From Diphasiastrum complanatum (lineage: Eukaryota; Streptophyta; Lycopodiopsida; Lycopodiales; Lycopodiaceae), in NCBI GenBank assembly GCA_029204225.1, contig CM055095.1:9890243-9950242 (forward strand): DNA of 60,000 nucleotides, in the 5' to 3' direction. The notes beneath the pieces were generated by a model. That model was given only the letters and a program-made list of their open reading frames with translations, ran no database searches and was not told the origin of the DNA. A program made the translations under genes and the position numbers. Below, piece by piece: positions 36,419 through 49,093 of the stretch (position 1 is the stretch's first letter; every line of letters starts with the position of its first letter).

Positions 36419-37384
36419 TTTTTGAGAATCTGTTGGTTGCATAGCTTTCGAAAGAAAACCAACTAGGGTATAGAAATGAGATTGGATCTGAAAGAAATTT
36501 TAGATAGATTCAAAGTAAGATGCCCAAGTGAAACTTTTTGAAATAAGAGAAATTCTCTAGGGATTGTGTTGACAATCTGGAACTAAAACAGGTTTGCAAT
36601 TTGAATCATTATCTATAAGTAGTACAGTAAAAGGTCAACGGTTACTAATTCCATTTTGATTGGAATAGAAGTTAGTGTGATTAAGTCTGAGAGTTCTGTA
36701 TTGGATCAACCTAATCTTAGTTTAAGTACTAGGATCAGAGAGGGGTTAATCAGTGGGAGAAATTATGTAATTAGAGGTAAGTGGGATTGGAAAACTGCGG
36801 AGAGTGAATTTTATTCATCTCAGAGATTTCCCGGATATGTTATTTACTCATGAGAAATAGAAAATATTTTGTAGCTGAGTTACAAGATCTCAGTGAGATA
36901 TGTGGGTTCTGGAGGAATCTGCCAGATAAGAATGTGTTTATGTATTGGGTCATAGTGAGATTATTCTCATATGTGCACGATTAATCTTGTATGAATCTAC
37001 TGTGTAGTCCTAGTTACTAAGGTTATCCGGTGCACTTAACCTAGTCGACGAACATAAGCATATTATAAAGTATTGTTTTGACAGATACTTGCAAAGTTAA
37101 CAAATCTTTGTATATAAGATTTATGGATTAACTTATAAATGATTTGGGTAAGGATCTAAATGTGGTGTTATACTAGTATAATTGAATTCTTCACCTAGAC
37201 ATTTGAGATTTCTGAATCATTAGCAATTAACTTGAGTAGTTGATTACTCCAGGATGAAGTTAATTGGTAAAACAATCAGTGTGATGTGGATTCACCGAGA
37301 ACTGATAGTTTTTTGAATTATATTGCTTGTAAGACATGATTAGTGAATCATTTGGGTTCATCAGTTGAAATTATATGCATTGGA

Positions 37385-37503
<119 letters not shown>

Positions 37504-38756
37504 CGTTAAGGGACTCAGCTGATTAGCGATTGTATCCCAAAGAGCTCAAATGGATAACAAATCATAACGAATCCAAGAATAACAACTGAATTGATATTCA
37601 ATGTGATTCTGGATTGTAATCTAAAGTTTTTGTAGTTGAAAATGATTGTCATTTGGTATGTTTTCTGTCTTTAATTACCAGTGGCTTATAGAACTTGAAT
37701 ATCTCGCATTTCAGTTAAAGAATCCTGATTGGAGAGTATTTCTGTTGGGAAAGATTTTGGAATGATTCTTACTTTTCCTGAGTTATGTGAAACATATACT
37801 CCGATATCCTGTAAATGATTAAGTATGATTTTGATTCCAGAAAAGTATGATTGACGAATCATATGAATCCAAATATTTATGGTTGACGAATCGTAATTAG
37901 ATACTTAATTATTGTCAGAGGATTATAAGGAATTGTAATGATTCTTAAGTGTGATGATTAATTCTTGATCTATTATTTGAGTAAGAATTCGAATCAGTGT
38001 TTTTGAATTTCGCTACTCCAGTGTTATATTTGAGGACCTATGGATCTCACAAATATTCTCACAAGATAAGTATTTTATTTGTGGAGAATTGAATTTAGCT
38101 AGTGGATGTCATTCTACTACAGTTTATGGTCTGCAAATGCTTGAGTACAGTTCTTCATCTGATTGGATCTCCCGTTATCTTAGGAGACAGACAAGTCTAT
38201 TAAGATGAATGAATGCTATTTTTCTTGCATTTGGTGCTAGAAACAGGAGCATTTAACTCAAAAGAGTATCTGGGATACTTAGAGTTGAGTTTTCATCATT
38301 CTATATCTTAATGATTCTCCTAGAGATTCTAGTTAAATGAATTATCATATCTTGAAATTGGATTCTAAAGATATTTGTACTTGAAAACTTATGAATTATC
38401 TACTAGTCTTTGTGGATGATTTCAGACTGTAATTATAATTATTTTATTATTTCTTTCATTTTAGTCTCCTAAGTTGGGTTATTTCACCCAGTGTTTCATG
38501 TAAGTGTTTTACATGAAGGTGATGTTACTAACTTATGGTGAATATAACTCAGTTGAGAAATTTATCACTTAGTGTACTTTTTCAAACATGAGTTGTACGC
38601 CAGAGCAGAGATTAACGATTTGAAATAGATTTATCTCTGAGGACTTGTTTGATATGAAAGTCAGACTAAGGATATTGATTTTCTCGGTTAATATTAAAAG
38701 TTAAAGGAGCTGTAATTCTTTCATGTTTAGAGAATTTTTAAAGAAAAAAGCAATTT

Positions 38757-38769
38757 AAGGAGGAAATAA
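38757..38769 (+). promoter_or_regulatory. Polypurine tract of the LARD-like element
   Basis: AAGGAGGAAATAA immediately precedes the 3' LTR start TGTTATGTCC, the expected plus-strand priming site. Confidence 0.85.
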
Positions 38770-39285
38770 TGTTATGTCCATGACCAGTAAGTAGGATTCA
38801 ATATACTCCTAGTCTTGGATACACGATACTCCAGTAAATCAAGATGTTAGCTATGCCACGTCATACTGGATGTGACCCGAAAGTAACTAATATCTTTGTG
38901 AGGCCCAAAACACACTAAATGGAGTTTAGACAAGGTTTGAGACAGTGAATGCACGTGTAGAGTTATCAATAGCAATTCTATGAATAGTTGGTCCATGCAT
39001 AAGACTCTATTCTAGGTGAATCTATGTAGAGGGAACTTAGGACTATGCATGGCTATGTGCCCAGGATGCTTATAACTCTATAAGAAAAGGCCAAACTCGC
39101 CCTACTCATTGTGATCATGGGTTCATTGCGAGGTTTCACTATACATTCATGCCTCTTGTTCCGTGGCTTGGGGGTGAAGCTTCTAGAGTTAATTGGTTGC
39201 TTCTACTTGGTTGGGTGGTTGCTCCATAGTGTGTTTTCCATTGTGTGTTATCTTGTAAGCAGTATCTTAGGGAGCTTCTCTTATA
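38770..39285 (+). repeat. 3' LTR of the LARD-like element
   Basis: 516 bp, TGTTATGTCC...CTCTTATA, followed by the CTTAG duplication at 39286-39290. Confidence 0.9.
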
Positions 39286-39290
39286 CTTAG

Positions 39291-40061
39291 ATCCAACAAT
39301 CATTCAAGATTACACTAGAAATCAAAAAAATCAAAACTAGCACTCCGATTTTTAATATATAAATCACAAGTAAATCATTATCATGACTTAAAATACATGT
39401 AGACGTTAAAAGTGATTTATTAGCCTCAAATCAAGTACACAAGATCAATGATCACATACATCCTCATCAAAGGTATTAGATCAGCTCAGAAATGAAGACT
39501 AGGGTTTCATAGCATTAGGTTTAGACTAAAGCCCTATTCATAAGATACTCTGGATAAGCTTTGAGAGGTTCTCCCATAAATCAACGAAAGAGAATTGGAT
39601 GTCGCGGAAGCAAGACTGTTTTGTGTTCGTCTTCTTTCAGGTTGTAGTTGTCTAGAGAGCCTTTAAATAAGAGACCCTTATATTGTTGCTGATGATTGGC
39701 TTGGGGCTTGATGATCCTTTTGTGGCTTACCAATTTATGGTATAGAAAAGAAATGCATATTTTCTTATTTCAAATTTTCAATCTTGAATATATTCTAAAC
39801 TACTACATTCATTGCAACCTACGTGCCAGGTTGCAACTTTGGTGTGTTCCTTGATAATGGCAAATTGTTGTCATTTGTCACTTATTTCGTCTTTGTAAAG
39901 CACCTATCATAAGAAACATTTACAAATTTGGAAAATCTCAGTTGGTGGCATTTGTGATAAGGAAAGTAATGGAGGACTTATGCATCGTCATGTCATACAA
40001 AACAAGCCTATCTAAAAGGTAATATTTTGCACTTAAAAATTTTTAGTGACATTCTCTTCTG
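39291..40061. other. Gene-less stretch
   Basis: Right flank of the LARD-like element; AT-rich and without recognised coding sequence. Confidence 0.4.
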
Positions 40062-40645
40062 AACCCATGCTACATATCTGGTACTGGTGAAATGTCAATC
40101 ATATAAATTGAAAGATAGAAGGTTCAGCGGCTGCAACTATCACCATCCACATCCAAAATTTCTTGATCTTGTGCATGAGTCCATGTCTTCTTTGACTATT
40201 CATCCCAATCGTACGTTGACAAATTGCTAGAATGCATAGGTTCTATTTCAGCTTCTGGAGCAAACCAAACCATAACACCAAACTTGCGTTTGATCGTCTA
40301 GTTGACAGGCAAAACATAGATTGTCACCTGGCTCTCCAATTATCCTCTTCTTGAACTCGAGGATGCATCACAGCCCACTCTGTGGCATGAAACATGTTGA
40401 TCTCATCTCAACCCATGCTACATATCTGGTACAGGTGAACTGTCCATCATAGAGGTTGAAAGCAGGTTCAGCAGCGGCATCTATCACGGTCCACATACAA
40501 ATTTTCTTGATCTTGTTTAACCCATTAGCCCATATCTTCTTTGACTATTCATCCCAATCGTACGGTGACAAATTGCTAGAAATGCATAGGTTCTATTTAA
40601 GCTTCTGGAGCAAACCAAACCATAACACCAAGCTTGTCGTTTGTT
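40062..40645 (-). repeat. Direct duplication of a coding-like segment (348-bp spacing)
   Basis: Copy A is about 40062-40292 and copy B about 40410-40642. Both begin AACCCATGCTACATATCTGG and end near AACCATAACACCAA, with diverged stretches between. On the minus strand copy B reads WTVIDAAAEPAF then YDGQFTCTRYVAWVEMRSTC, in a frame with a stop, and copy A is more broken. The reading looks protein-like, but I do not recognise it. Confidence 0.6.
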
Positions 40646-40712
40646 GCACATTTCCACTAAGACATAAATTGTGTTTTTCATTTTCTCTTTATGAAGAAAG
40701 TTTGTGAGCTCA

Positions 40713-40808
40713 TCAATGACTCTCTGGGACGAACAGGCCTGATAATGTTGCAACTTCAGCCAAGAAGACAAGCATGAGGATGAATGCCAAGTAGTGTCCA
40801 GTCTCCAT
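40713..40808 (-). pseudogene. 31-codon signal-peptide-like frame
   Basis: METGHYLAFILMLVFLAEVA then TLSGLFVPESH and a stop. A short polar start, a hydrophobic core of about 15 residues and a small-residue end look like a secretory signal peptide. It lies upstream, on the same strand, of the Cys-containing duplicated segment at 40062-40645, so the two may be remains of one secreted-protein gene. No splice sites were confirmed. Confidence 0.3.
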
Positions 40809-40819
40809 AATCTTGACTC

Positions 40820-42400
40820 AAAGGAAGCACTAAAAAGAAGAAGTTTGGCAAGACAGAACCAAGGCCATCAGTGGCTTGAAGAAAACACAGAAGCGTCTAA
40901 AACCAAGATGGGTATGATGCAAGCAAGAGAGGCTAAGAACATGAAGCATATTCCTAGATGGCGAAGCAATTGTGAATGTGTACTTTCCAGCTTCAACAAA
41001 GTCTTGGAAAAAGACATTAAGAAGAGCAGCAGGACTTGAGAGTTTACCATTCCCATATGCCTAGGTCAAAGTATCCCAAAATACTCTCTCAAATGCCAGG
41101 CCTGACATCTGTCTCCTTGGTCATATCTCTCAAGTGCACAATCACCTTGATCTATGCCAGCAATAAATATAGATTTGAAGCACACGGGGTAAGAAAGACA
41201 GTGACAAGAAGAATGCAAGAAAGCATGCTTCAAACCTCATGCGAATGGAGTGACAGGCCGATAAGAGGAAGATGTAGGATGATCTCGAGTGATCTTTTAT
41301 CCTAGGATTGCTTCAATCTACAGCACAATTTTAACAAGTTGAATACGATTCTAGACCTAGGCAGGTAGCATGTTGTATCACCAGCTAAAGTATGAATGCA
41401 CGGGAGATATGGAGGAGCCTTGCAAATCGGCAATGATCTGTTGGCAAGGTAGATAAGGTAAAAGTATCATGAATATTGCACTGTCGCATACAACATTGGA
41501 GACACTCCACAGTCTATTGTTTACCATTTCAAGACTTTCTTATTGACATACTGAACTTAACAAATTGCCATTATGATTTATAAGAGAGTGATTACCACAC
41601 TGCAGTTCTTGTATTTCATTGAACTCCTCTTCAGCCACTAGTGCGTAAGTTTACTCCTTTCAATCTATAAGCTTCAGGACCCACGAAAGGCTCATTGACG
41701 ATCATGTTGCAACATCTAATAGATGAACCGTGTAACAAAAATCCAACCTTAAAAACAGATGGTAATTTCATGCTATCAGCTTCATGAAAAATTAGCATTC
41801 TCTTGCGTGATGATAGAAGAAACACGCATCCTTACCACAACAGTTGTCATTTTGAATATCTAAAAAGAGTCTGCTGGGAAAAAATCAAACATTCCACTTG
41901 CAACTCTACATTTTAACTGATCATGCTGCAACATAATGGAGCACAGCAGAAAAAATATGAACAAGATCATGCATTCTATTCCAGAAATTCCTATAGCTTG
42001 TATTGACCCACAAGCAACTATCAGAGGATGGTATATCTCTTAACAGTTTTCTCATGTTTCAGAGTTGGGGCTTGCAGAACTTGAAAAAAGAAGTAAAACT
42101 GGAGTTCTGATAAAGAAGTAGATTGAGAAAGCAAACACAAGTAGTACCACATAAATTTAGTTTTGTCAGAGCTTTTAACAAACCATACACTGTGCAAAGC
42201 TTCTACATCTTCCCACCTAACACAAGTTATTCCAGAAACAAATACAATCTCCTGACAAAGTAAATGGTGATAGATTATACATAGCTGACACCAGAGCCCT
42301 GTGGGTAAAAAAATAAAGAAGTGGAACCTATGGTACAAGATGATGGGTTTTCCTGAATTCATCTTTGATCATCCTGGTTGAACCAGAGAAATATCACAAT
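40820..42400. other. Region 3' of LIP5, no gene recognised
   Basis: Small frames occur (40794-41039 plus, 40868-41056 minus) but none is recognised. The part nearest 42400 should hold the LIP5 3' UTR; I cannot place its polyadenylation site. Confidence 0.35.
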
Positions 42401-42408
42401 CACAATAA

Positions 42409-43248
42409 TCACTTGATGGGTGCAGAAGGAGATGTCAACAGCTCCAAAGATCTCTTTAGATAGGAAATAGCAGTTGGAACATCATCAAAGGCGAGAGCAC
42501 CAACAGCAAACCTGGAAGCTTTATGTGCTTCTGCAATTTTATCTGGAGGAGGCTGATAATTTTTCTGATAAGTTTCATTACCTGAAGATTCTGCTAGTAT
42601 AGATGGTGCACTTGCCATCCTATGGTGCTGCAAGGTTTCTGAGTATCCAGATTGCTTCGAAGGAAATGAGACATAGTCCCCAGACATTGGATAGCCGGTT
42701 AAAGAAGAAGAATATTCAGGAGCATAAGATGACAAATTTGAAACTCCAGGCACAGAAGATTGTAAGGAGTTTGGATAATACAGCATAGCCGCTGGGGCAT
42801 AATTCTGCGGATATGGTGAAGGAGTAGGTGTGGGTGGTAAATCTTGTTCTGAATAATAACTCACGTTAGAAGGAGCCTGCATATCATGAATGGAAGTCAA
42901 ATAAGAATTCTCGGTTGTAGGTGGTGGTGGTGAGCTATCAACTTGGGATGATGATGGGTAGTGTGAAGGTCCATGTGCAGCAGTTAGGTAGGATGATTGA
43001 TCTGCTGTAGGTGCAAGACTTGAGTGACTGGTAGGATAAAGTGGGTGGGAAGGAGCCTGGGGAGGATCAGGGCTGCTAAATGATGAGCTAAGTGCAGGTG
43101 GGGAGGGTTTTATGTCAGATGTCTTAGGTCCAATATCTGCGTTCAAAGAGACCGACCTTTCTATCCCATCAGATACTTTGCTACTATCACCTCGATCAAA
43201 GTGTAAGGTTTCAGCTCCAATATTGCGATCACTTTTTTCAGGAAAAAT
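42409..43248 (-). CDS. LIP5: LIP5/VTA1 homologue, terminal exon
   Basis: The exon begins after ATATGCAG, phase 0, with IFPEKSDRNIGAETLHF and encodes 279 residues to TGA at 42409. About 240 residues form the Pro/Ser/Tyr-rich linker typical of plant LIP5 (SYYSEQDLPPTPTPSPYPQN, AMLYYPNSLQ). The last 45 or so are the conserved Vta1 C-terminal helices: DKIAEAHKASRFAVGALAFD and AISYLKRSLELLTSP. That domain dimerises and binds the SKD1/VPS4 AAA-ATPase, stimulating ESCRT-III disassembly at multivesicular bodies. The exon is intact. An open reading continues upstream into the intron but lacks family similarity, so the AG border is preferred. The next exon upstream is 8.3 kb away across a retroelement. 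Confidence 0.9.
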   Translation of the reverse strand: MFPEKSDRNIGAETLHFDRGDSSKVSDGIERSVSLNADIGPKTSDIKPSPPALSSSFSSPDPPQAPSHPLYPTSHSSLAPTADQSSYLTAAHGPSHYPSSSQVDSSPPPPTTENSYLTSIHDMQAPSNVSYYSEQDLPPTPTPSPYPQNYAPAAMLYYPNSLQSSVPGVSNLSSYAPEYSSSLTGYPMSGDYVSFPSKQSGYSETLQHHRMASAPSILAESSGNETYQKNYQPPPDKIAEAHKASRFAVGALAFDDVPTAISYLKRSLELLTSPSAPIK

Positions 43249-44620
43249 CTGCATATAAATTTGAAATGAAAATGTCACTGTAACGTTAACCATCTCACAA
43301 GGTTGGAGAACGAGAACTTTAGCCCAAAACAAATGTATATACCCTTCAAACACATAAAAGTCAATTTTGCTAGTAAATAGGCATGAAAAAATGGGCGATC
43401 GAAGATTCAAATGGATGAAATAGTTCACAGAGCAAGAATTTGACAAGTCTTTCTCAAAATCTCAATTAGCATACATAATAAGAATCAGCATACATAATAA
43501 GAATCAGTTAACTAGAAAGGCTGCAGCTAAAATGCTCCAAGTCTTCGGATGGATGGATCATACAAAAACTAAGAACGTACATACAGGTACAAAAAAGCAC
43601 TTTCTTTGTGCATCACACATTGCACAACTGTCTGTCCCTTGGTAAAGATGTAAGAATGAGGAGATGAATGTTATTTTGAAAAAAAAATGGAAATCTTGAG
43701 CTACCTTGATTAGCTTCACTTTTCTCAAAATGAATCACTATATATGTTAAATGAAGTTAAGAGCTTTTACTAAATGAACTCAGAAGAGAACGCATCTTGG
43801 CTATTGAAATATCATACAAGGCTGCAATAAATTACTCAATGATGATAGCATGTCTACTGTTGAACCTCAGTTGCCCGTTCTGGAACTCAACACGTTTGAG
43901 AACATCATTCCATTCCTAAATGAGCCAAAAAAAAATTCCTATAGTACGTAGTGTAAAATCTTGTTAAATTTTTTTTCTTATTTCTAAACATGCGCATATC
44001 ACTTCAATCCTTGCATCCTATAGAAGCATGTTCTGTACCCATCATTCCAAGGTGGTACCTAGTTCTGCTAGTTCTTGACATATTATGAGATACAAGGTTC
44101 TGGGGGAGCATAATATGTAGAATCTTTTGTGGTTTCCACTAATTTTGGTACTTAGGATCAAGGCAGCAAGGCAACTACTTTTCTAACATAATATACGGAT
44201 CGTCCATCATAGCTAATCAATAGTGGAAGATCCCCCATCATAGGGCACGGCCATAAAGGGTCAGGGAACCAGAAACAACATAGCAGTTCGTTTGTGGATT
44301 TTTTTTTTTGGTATTAAATGACAAGAATAATTAAACGTACTGTACCAGTACATTCCAGAACATACAGTACGTTCCGTCTAAAACACTCAAAACGTGTATT
44401 GAAATAGGCTCTGACCCATCAAGGACTTCACTCGTATTACTATCCAAAGGTAACCTGAAGAAAGATCAGTCACCTTAAGAAAACCAAGAAATATGTACAT
44501 ATGCCTCACTAATCTGATGCGAAAATGCCGGTGACCAGGCACTGCCATGATAGTTTCTCTACCAATTTCTAAATCCAATGTTCCAAGGGGCAGTTCTTGC
44601 GATTCAATTGAGAAAGGATC

Positions 44621-45067
44621 TGTTAGGGACCCAACTCCCTTGGGTCCCAACCCTAAACTTGAGACTGGACGATGACTGGGCCTGTAGACTTGACCGGTGA
44701 CTCGTGAACCTACATGGTTACCACGTGTCATGATCTAGGTGTGCACATGGCTTGGAGTCTCTCTCCTGGAGGTATACAAGGGGAAGAGGACTCATTTGCC
44801 ATCCATTTTGTCTACTTGGGAGGAAGTGGATGGAGAGCGTGTGCACGGCCAGGATGTATGCTAGCGTGAGGCACAAGATGGCTGAGATCCTGGGCGGTGG
44901 TATGGGACACCATCTAGGATGGAAGTCGGATCCAGCTTGATACAGTCACAGGCCAGGGCACGGTGGGTGGACCCAGATTAGGTCCTACGGCGGGGTGGAA
45001 CGTGAATCGTTCGGTCTCTTGTGGTTAACCGGCACCTGGAGGTTTGCAGTACGTTTGGATTGTAACA
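44621..45067 (+). repeat. 5' LTR of the inverted chromovirus (447 bp)
   Basis: TGTTAGGGACCC...GATTGTAACA with canonical ends. It is followed by TA and the primer site. Confidence 0.92.
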
Positions 45068-45069
45068 TA

Positions 45070-45082
45070 TGGTATCAGAGCC
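45070..45082 (+). promoter_or_regulatory. Primer-binding site, initiator-Met tRNA
   Basis: TGGTATCAGAGCC two bases after the 5' LTR. Confidence 0.93.
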
Positions 45083-45962
45083 ACTGCATGCTGAAAGCAG
45101 GTGCGTTGATCCATAGAAGATTTCTTGTAATTTACGATGCCTTTTACGGAATTCAAAACAGGCTCAAAATGCATTTTTTATGCACTTTTTAGCGTTCTTC
45201 TTTCCGCTGTTTTTTCGTAAATTTGAGGGAAAATTTTTTTAAAAAAAAACAGCTGGGGGCCCAAAAAGGACCTGCCATGTGGCACTGTCCAGGAAAAGAC
45301 AGGTGGCAGGCTTTTGGAAATCTGTTCCGCTCACATTCAAGCAGGGATCTGCTGCGATGGGCCCTCAGTGCAAAAAAACTTCCAAGTTGTAGATCGCTGC
45401 CTGACCAGCGTTGGTCAACAAAAAGTACTTTGTAAATCTGCCACGTGGCACTGGCCTGGCGGCCGGACAGGTGGCAGAAGGCAGAAGGCAGCGCTCTCCT
45501 ATTCCGACCCCCTTCTGATCATTAGGTGGCTCTTTTAGGACCCTCCCGATAGCAAATAATGCACTTTCTTTCATCTGTCCCTGTTTTCCAGCGCTGCACT
45601 GTCTGGAAGGGAAGAAGAAAAAAGAAGAGGAGAAGGGGGGCTGTAGGCCACCTGGCAGGTTGCTAGGAGTTGGTCAGGGGACTGAGGTGGATGCCTAGAT
45701 GGCAAAGCAAAGCCACTTAGCAGGGGTAGAACAAGCATGGAGAGGGAGGCATACCTCTCCTATGCTAGTTTTTTTGGTGAAAAGAGGTGGAGGTCGTGGT
45801 GCATCCTTCTATTTGCTCTCTCTTATTCCTCTTGGCAGCCATGGACAATACCATTTGGTTTGTGAAGAGACAGCAAGAGTAGCTTTATATCTACCTTCCT
45901 TGAGCAGCTTTTGATTCTCTTCTATCATCTTTTTCTTAATTCACCTCTCTTCTCCTTGTAAA

Positions 45963-47150
45963 ATGGATCCTACTCCTACCACACAGCCTATGTCCCCAAG
46001 TAAAGAGGTTACGGTATCTACCTCTACCTTAGATCTTGATGCCTTGTTGCTTGCAATTAACAATCTACAGCAACAGATTGTTGATATGCAATCTAAACAC
46101 AATCGGGATCAGCAAGAACTGAAGGAATTGGCGCAGCTAAGCCAATTGGTGCATCAACCTTTGTTCATTCCTGAAGTTTTTGCTGGGGACAAGAAGGATA
46201 GAACCCCGGAGGCGGTCTTGCAATGGTTGGATCGATGGAATTCGCATTTTTCCATGCACAATTCATCCGAGGATAACAAGATCAATCTCGCCGTCATGTA
46301 CCTGCGAGGTAAAGCATTTACCTGGTGGCAAGATATCAGGGGTAAGCCTGAAGTTCCAAAGAATTGGGAAGACTTTGTAAGGCCTTTAAGGAGGCCTTCC
46401 TTCCTATTCTTGATGATTTTGAATTTTACCGTCAGTATGCAACGATCCAAATGGGGAACCGGCCCCTGGATCAGTATTTACAAGATTTTCAAGAGGTCTA
46501 TTCTCGTTTTGCAACTAGAATAGATCCTTTGTTAGTAAAGTTGCATTTTATACTTGGGTTACCAAGAGACTATCAGCTAGAGGTCATGAAGAACCAGCCT
46601 CTTTCTTGCCCTCGAGGATGTTGTTCACTTCGCCAGAATCTACGATGATACTCGTATGATGGCTAAGCCTGAGACTGGTGTCTTGCCCGACGTAAAGGGT
46701 AAGAAGCCTTTCTTTCCAAAGAAAACGAAAGACAAGGCCAAGGATGGGTCTTCAGGTTCAGGTAAGTCGAAGAAAAGATCTACCTTGGACCAAGAAACCT
46801 TTATGAAAGCCAGAAGCGACAATCTATGCTTCAACTGCATGGAACCAGGTCATGTCGCGAAGGAATGTCCAAAGAAACGGAAAGCTAAAGGGGCATCTTT
46901 TAAGACGCCAGGTAACTCTAGCATATCTAGTGTAGATCTTTCCTTTGCTGGTAATTCTGTGTGCGAGCATTGTTGTTTTAATACGGCTATTTTTGGCCCT
47001 AATGACCTCGTTCGGATGAAGGGGATTGTGGGTGGCCAAGCCGTAACAGTTTTATTTGACGACGGTTCCACACATAACTTTATTGACGCTAATTTGTTGC
47101 AGAAGCTAAGGGTGGAAACAAGGCCAAGTGACCACCAAGAACGTAGTTTG
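45963..47150 (+). pseudogene. Gag and protease start of the chromovirus
   Basis: Starts MDPTPTTQPMSPSKEVTV. A heptad-like stretch follows (LLLAINNLQQQIVDMQS), then the retrotransposon gag domain (FAGDKKDRTPEAVLQWLDRW, LRGKAFTWWQDI). After a frameshift near 46380 comes FPILDD-type capsid sequence with RPLDQYLQDFQEVYSRF, a second break near 46620, and a zinc knuckle CFNCMEPGHVAKEC (about 46828-46870). The protease start reads VTVLFDDGSTHNFID; families usually have DSG there, so Ser is replaced by Asp. Similarity ends near 47130-47150. Gag forms the particle and packages RNA. Confidence 0.9.
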
Positions 47151-47337
47151 CAATTTTACAATCTCCAAATGGAACTTATGTCTAATAACCTAAAGCAAGA
47201 TTCTTCACCAAAGGTGTAATTGCACTCTAGACACTGTACCAGACTTCTTCTTGCTATAACAGAAGAACACGAACAAATCCAACAAAAATGGAAAACCGCA
47301 AAATGATTATACAGTTTGATCTGGTATGGGCTGATCC

Positions 47338-47783
47338 TATTACAATCCCAACTTACTGCAAACCTCCAGGTGCCGGTTAACCACGAGACCGAACGATCCA
47401 CGTTCCACCCCGCCGTAGGACCTAATCTGGGTCCACCCACCGTGCCCTGGCCTGTGACCGTATCAAGCTGGATCCGACTTCCATCCTAGACGGTGTCCCA
47501 TACCACCGCCTAGGCTCTCAGCCATCTCCTGCCTCACGCTAGCATACATCCTGGTCGTGCACACGCTCTCCATCCACCTCCTCCTAGGTAGACAGAATGG
47601 ATGGCAAATGAGTCCTCCTCCCCTTGTATACCTCCAAGGAGAGAGACTCCAAGCCATGTGCACACCTAGATCATGACACATGGCAACCATGCAGGTTCAC
47701 GAGTCATCAGTCAAGTCTAAAGGCCCAGTCATCGTCCAGTCTCAAGTTTAGGGTTGGGACCCAAGGGAGTTGGGTCCCTAACA
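47338..47783 (-). repeat. 3' LTR of the inverted chromovirus
   Basis: On the minus strand TGTTAGGGACCC...GATTGTAATA, about 95% like 44621-45067. It is preceded on that strand by the polypurine tract TTAAGGAAGAGGGAA (plus 47784-47798). Confidence 0.92.
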
Positions 47784-47810
47784 TTCCCTCTTCCTTAAAA
47801 AATTCCTTAT

Positions 47811-48683
47811 CTAAGGAAGAAAACCAGGGAACCTCAGTTTAAGGTCATGTTCCTTTTCCCAAGTATCATCATCCTCGGAACTTCCTTTCCAACGAACCAA
47901 GTACTCAGTTACCTGCCGGTTTCTGAGCCCACATTGACGTATATCAACTATGGCCCGTGGTTCCATAGGTACAAAGGATTTCAGGTCCTCCAGCCGAACG
48001 AAGTCCTCCTGAAGTATCAAGTCATCCTTTCCACCAAGTCATTCCTTTAAACGACTAATGTGAAATACTGGATGTACCTTAACACCTTGAGGAAGTTCTA
48101 GCTGATACGCATACGGAATGGCTCTGCCTAACGTGGTGATAACTTAGGACATTTTCCAGTCTTTAATACCTTAGAATCTTTTGGGATTCTAAGATATACC
48201 CAAGCCCCCTCCTCATAGACCCTAAGTAGTCGCTTTTGATTAGCATAAAACTGGGCTCTATCCTGAGCCGTTTTTACGTTCTCACAAGCAACAAGCAACA
48301 TTTCTTGCATGTCATGCAGGAAATCTACTACTGCTTTAACCTTGAGGCCTTTGAGGCCCACTGAAATGGGAGCCCTAGACTGGAAACCATACATTAGAGA
48401 AAATGGACTAAACCCCATCGCAGAGTGCTTTGCGCTGTTATACGCAAACTCAATCATTGGAAGGTACCTCCCAATCCGACTATCTTCTGGAAACATATGC
48501 CCGAAGCATATCTTCCATAGATTGGTTCGTCCTCTCTGTCTGACCATCCGATTCAGGATGATCTGATGACCCCAAACTTAGAGTGGTCTCTAATTTTTCA
48601 AAGACCGCTTGCCAGAATTTGCCAGTGAACTTTGGATTTTGATCACTAACAATGTCATTCGGCAAACCGAACAACCTGAACAA
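47811..48683 (-). pseudogene. Integrase C-terminus and chromodomain (chromovirus)
   Basis: Minus strand, three overlapping frames. First FRLFGLPNDIVSDQNPKFTG (second catalytic Asp) and SDHPESDGQTERTNQSMEDM (catalytic Glu) at 48683-48480, then LPMIEFAYNSAKHSAMGFSP and LMYGFQSRAPISVGLK. The chromodomain at 48020-47811 has TEYLVRWKGSSEDDDTWEKE, with the aromatic cage residues Tyr, Trp and Trp present, then HDLKLRFPGF. The frames are joined by frameshifts. Confidence 0.92.
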
Positions 48684-49078
48684 CTTTTCAACAAAAAGCT
48701 GAGCAAGTTCAGAAGCCTTGACAGTTTGCTTGGTTGGTACTGCGCCATTTTAGTTAACCTGTCAACTATTACCCAAATGGCATCATTTTGCTTCCCCGTC
48801 CGAGGTAGCCCAACCACAAAGTCCATGGAAATGCTTTCCCACTTTCTTTCGGGAATTTCCAAGGGCATTAGTAAACCAGTTGCCTTAAGTCTTTCAGCTT
48901 TATTAACTTGGCATTGTGCACACTTGCAAACATATGCCTCCACTTGACTTTTTAAGTTTGGCCAGTAAAAGTTCTTTTTTACTAAGTCAAGCATCCTTTG
49001 TGAGCCAGGGTGCCCTGCACACGGGCTGTCATGACATTTTTGCAGGATTTGGGCCCTTATATCATCATTTTCTGGCAC
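48590..49078 (-). pseudogene. Integrase N-terminus and core (chromovirus)
   Basis: The zinc-binding segment HDSPCAGHPGSQRMLDLVKK, YWPNLKSQVEAYVCKCAQCQ is followed by the core start WESISMDFVVGLPRT with the first catalytic Asp and VIVDRLTKMAQYQP. A frameshift near 48725 breaks it before the second Asp. Confidence 0.92.
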
Positions 49079-49093
49079 ACAAACTTTTCCATT

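Noticed and set aside
43249-43446. N-terminal extension of the LIP5 terminal exon to an upstream ATG
   Set aside because: The extension lacks LIP5 similarity and a good AG acceptor lies exactly where family-like sequence begins.
45223-45914. Small plus-strand frames between LTR and gag
   Set aside because: They lie in the untranslated leader of the chromovirus and show no protein similarity.
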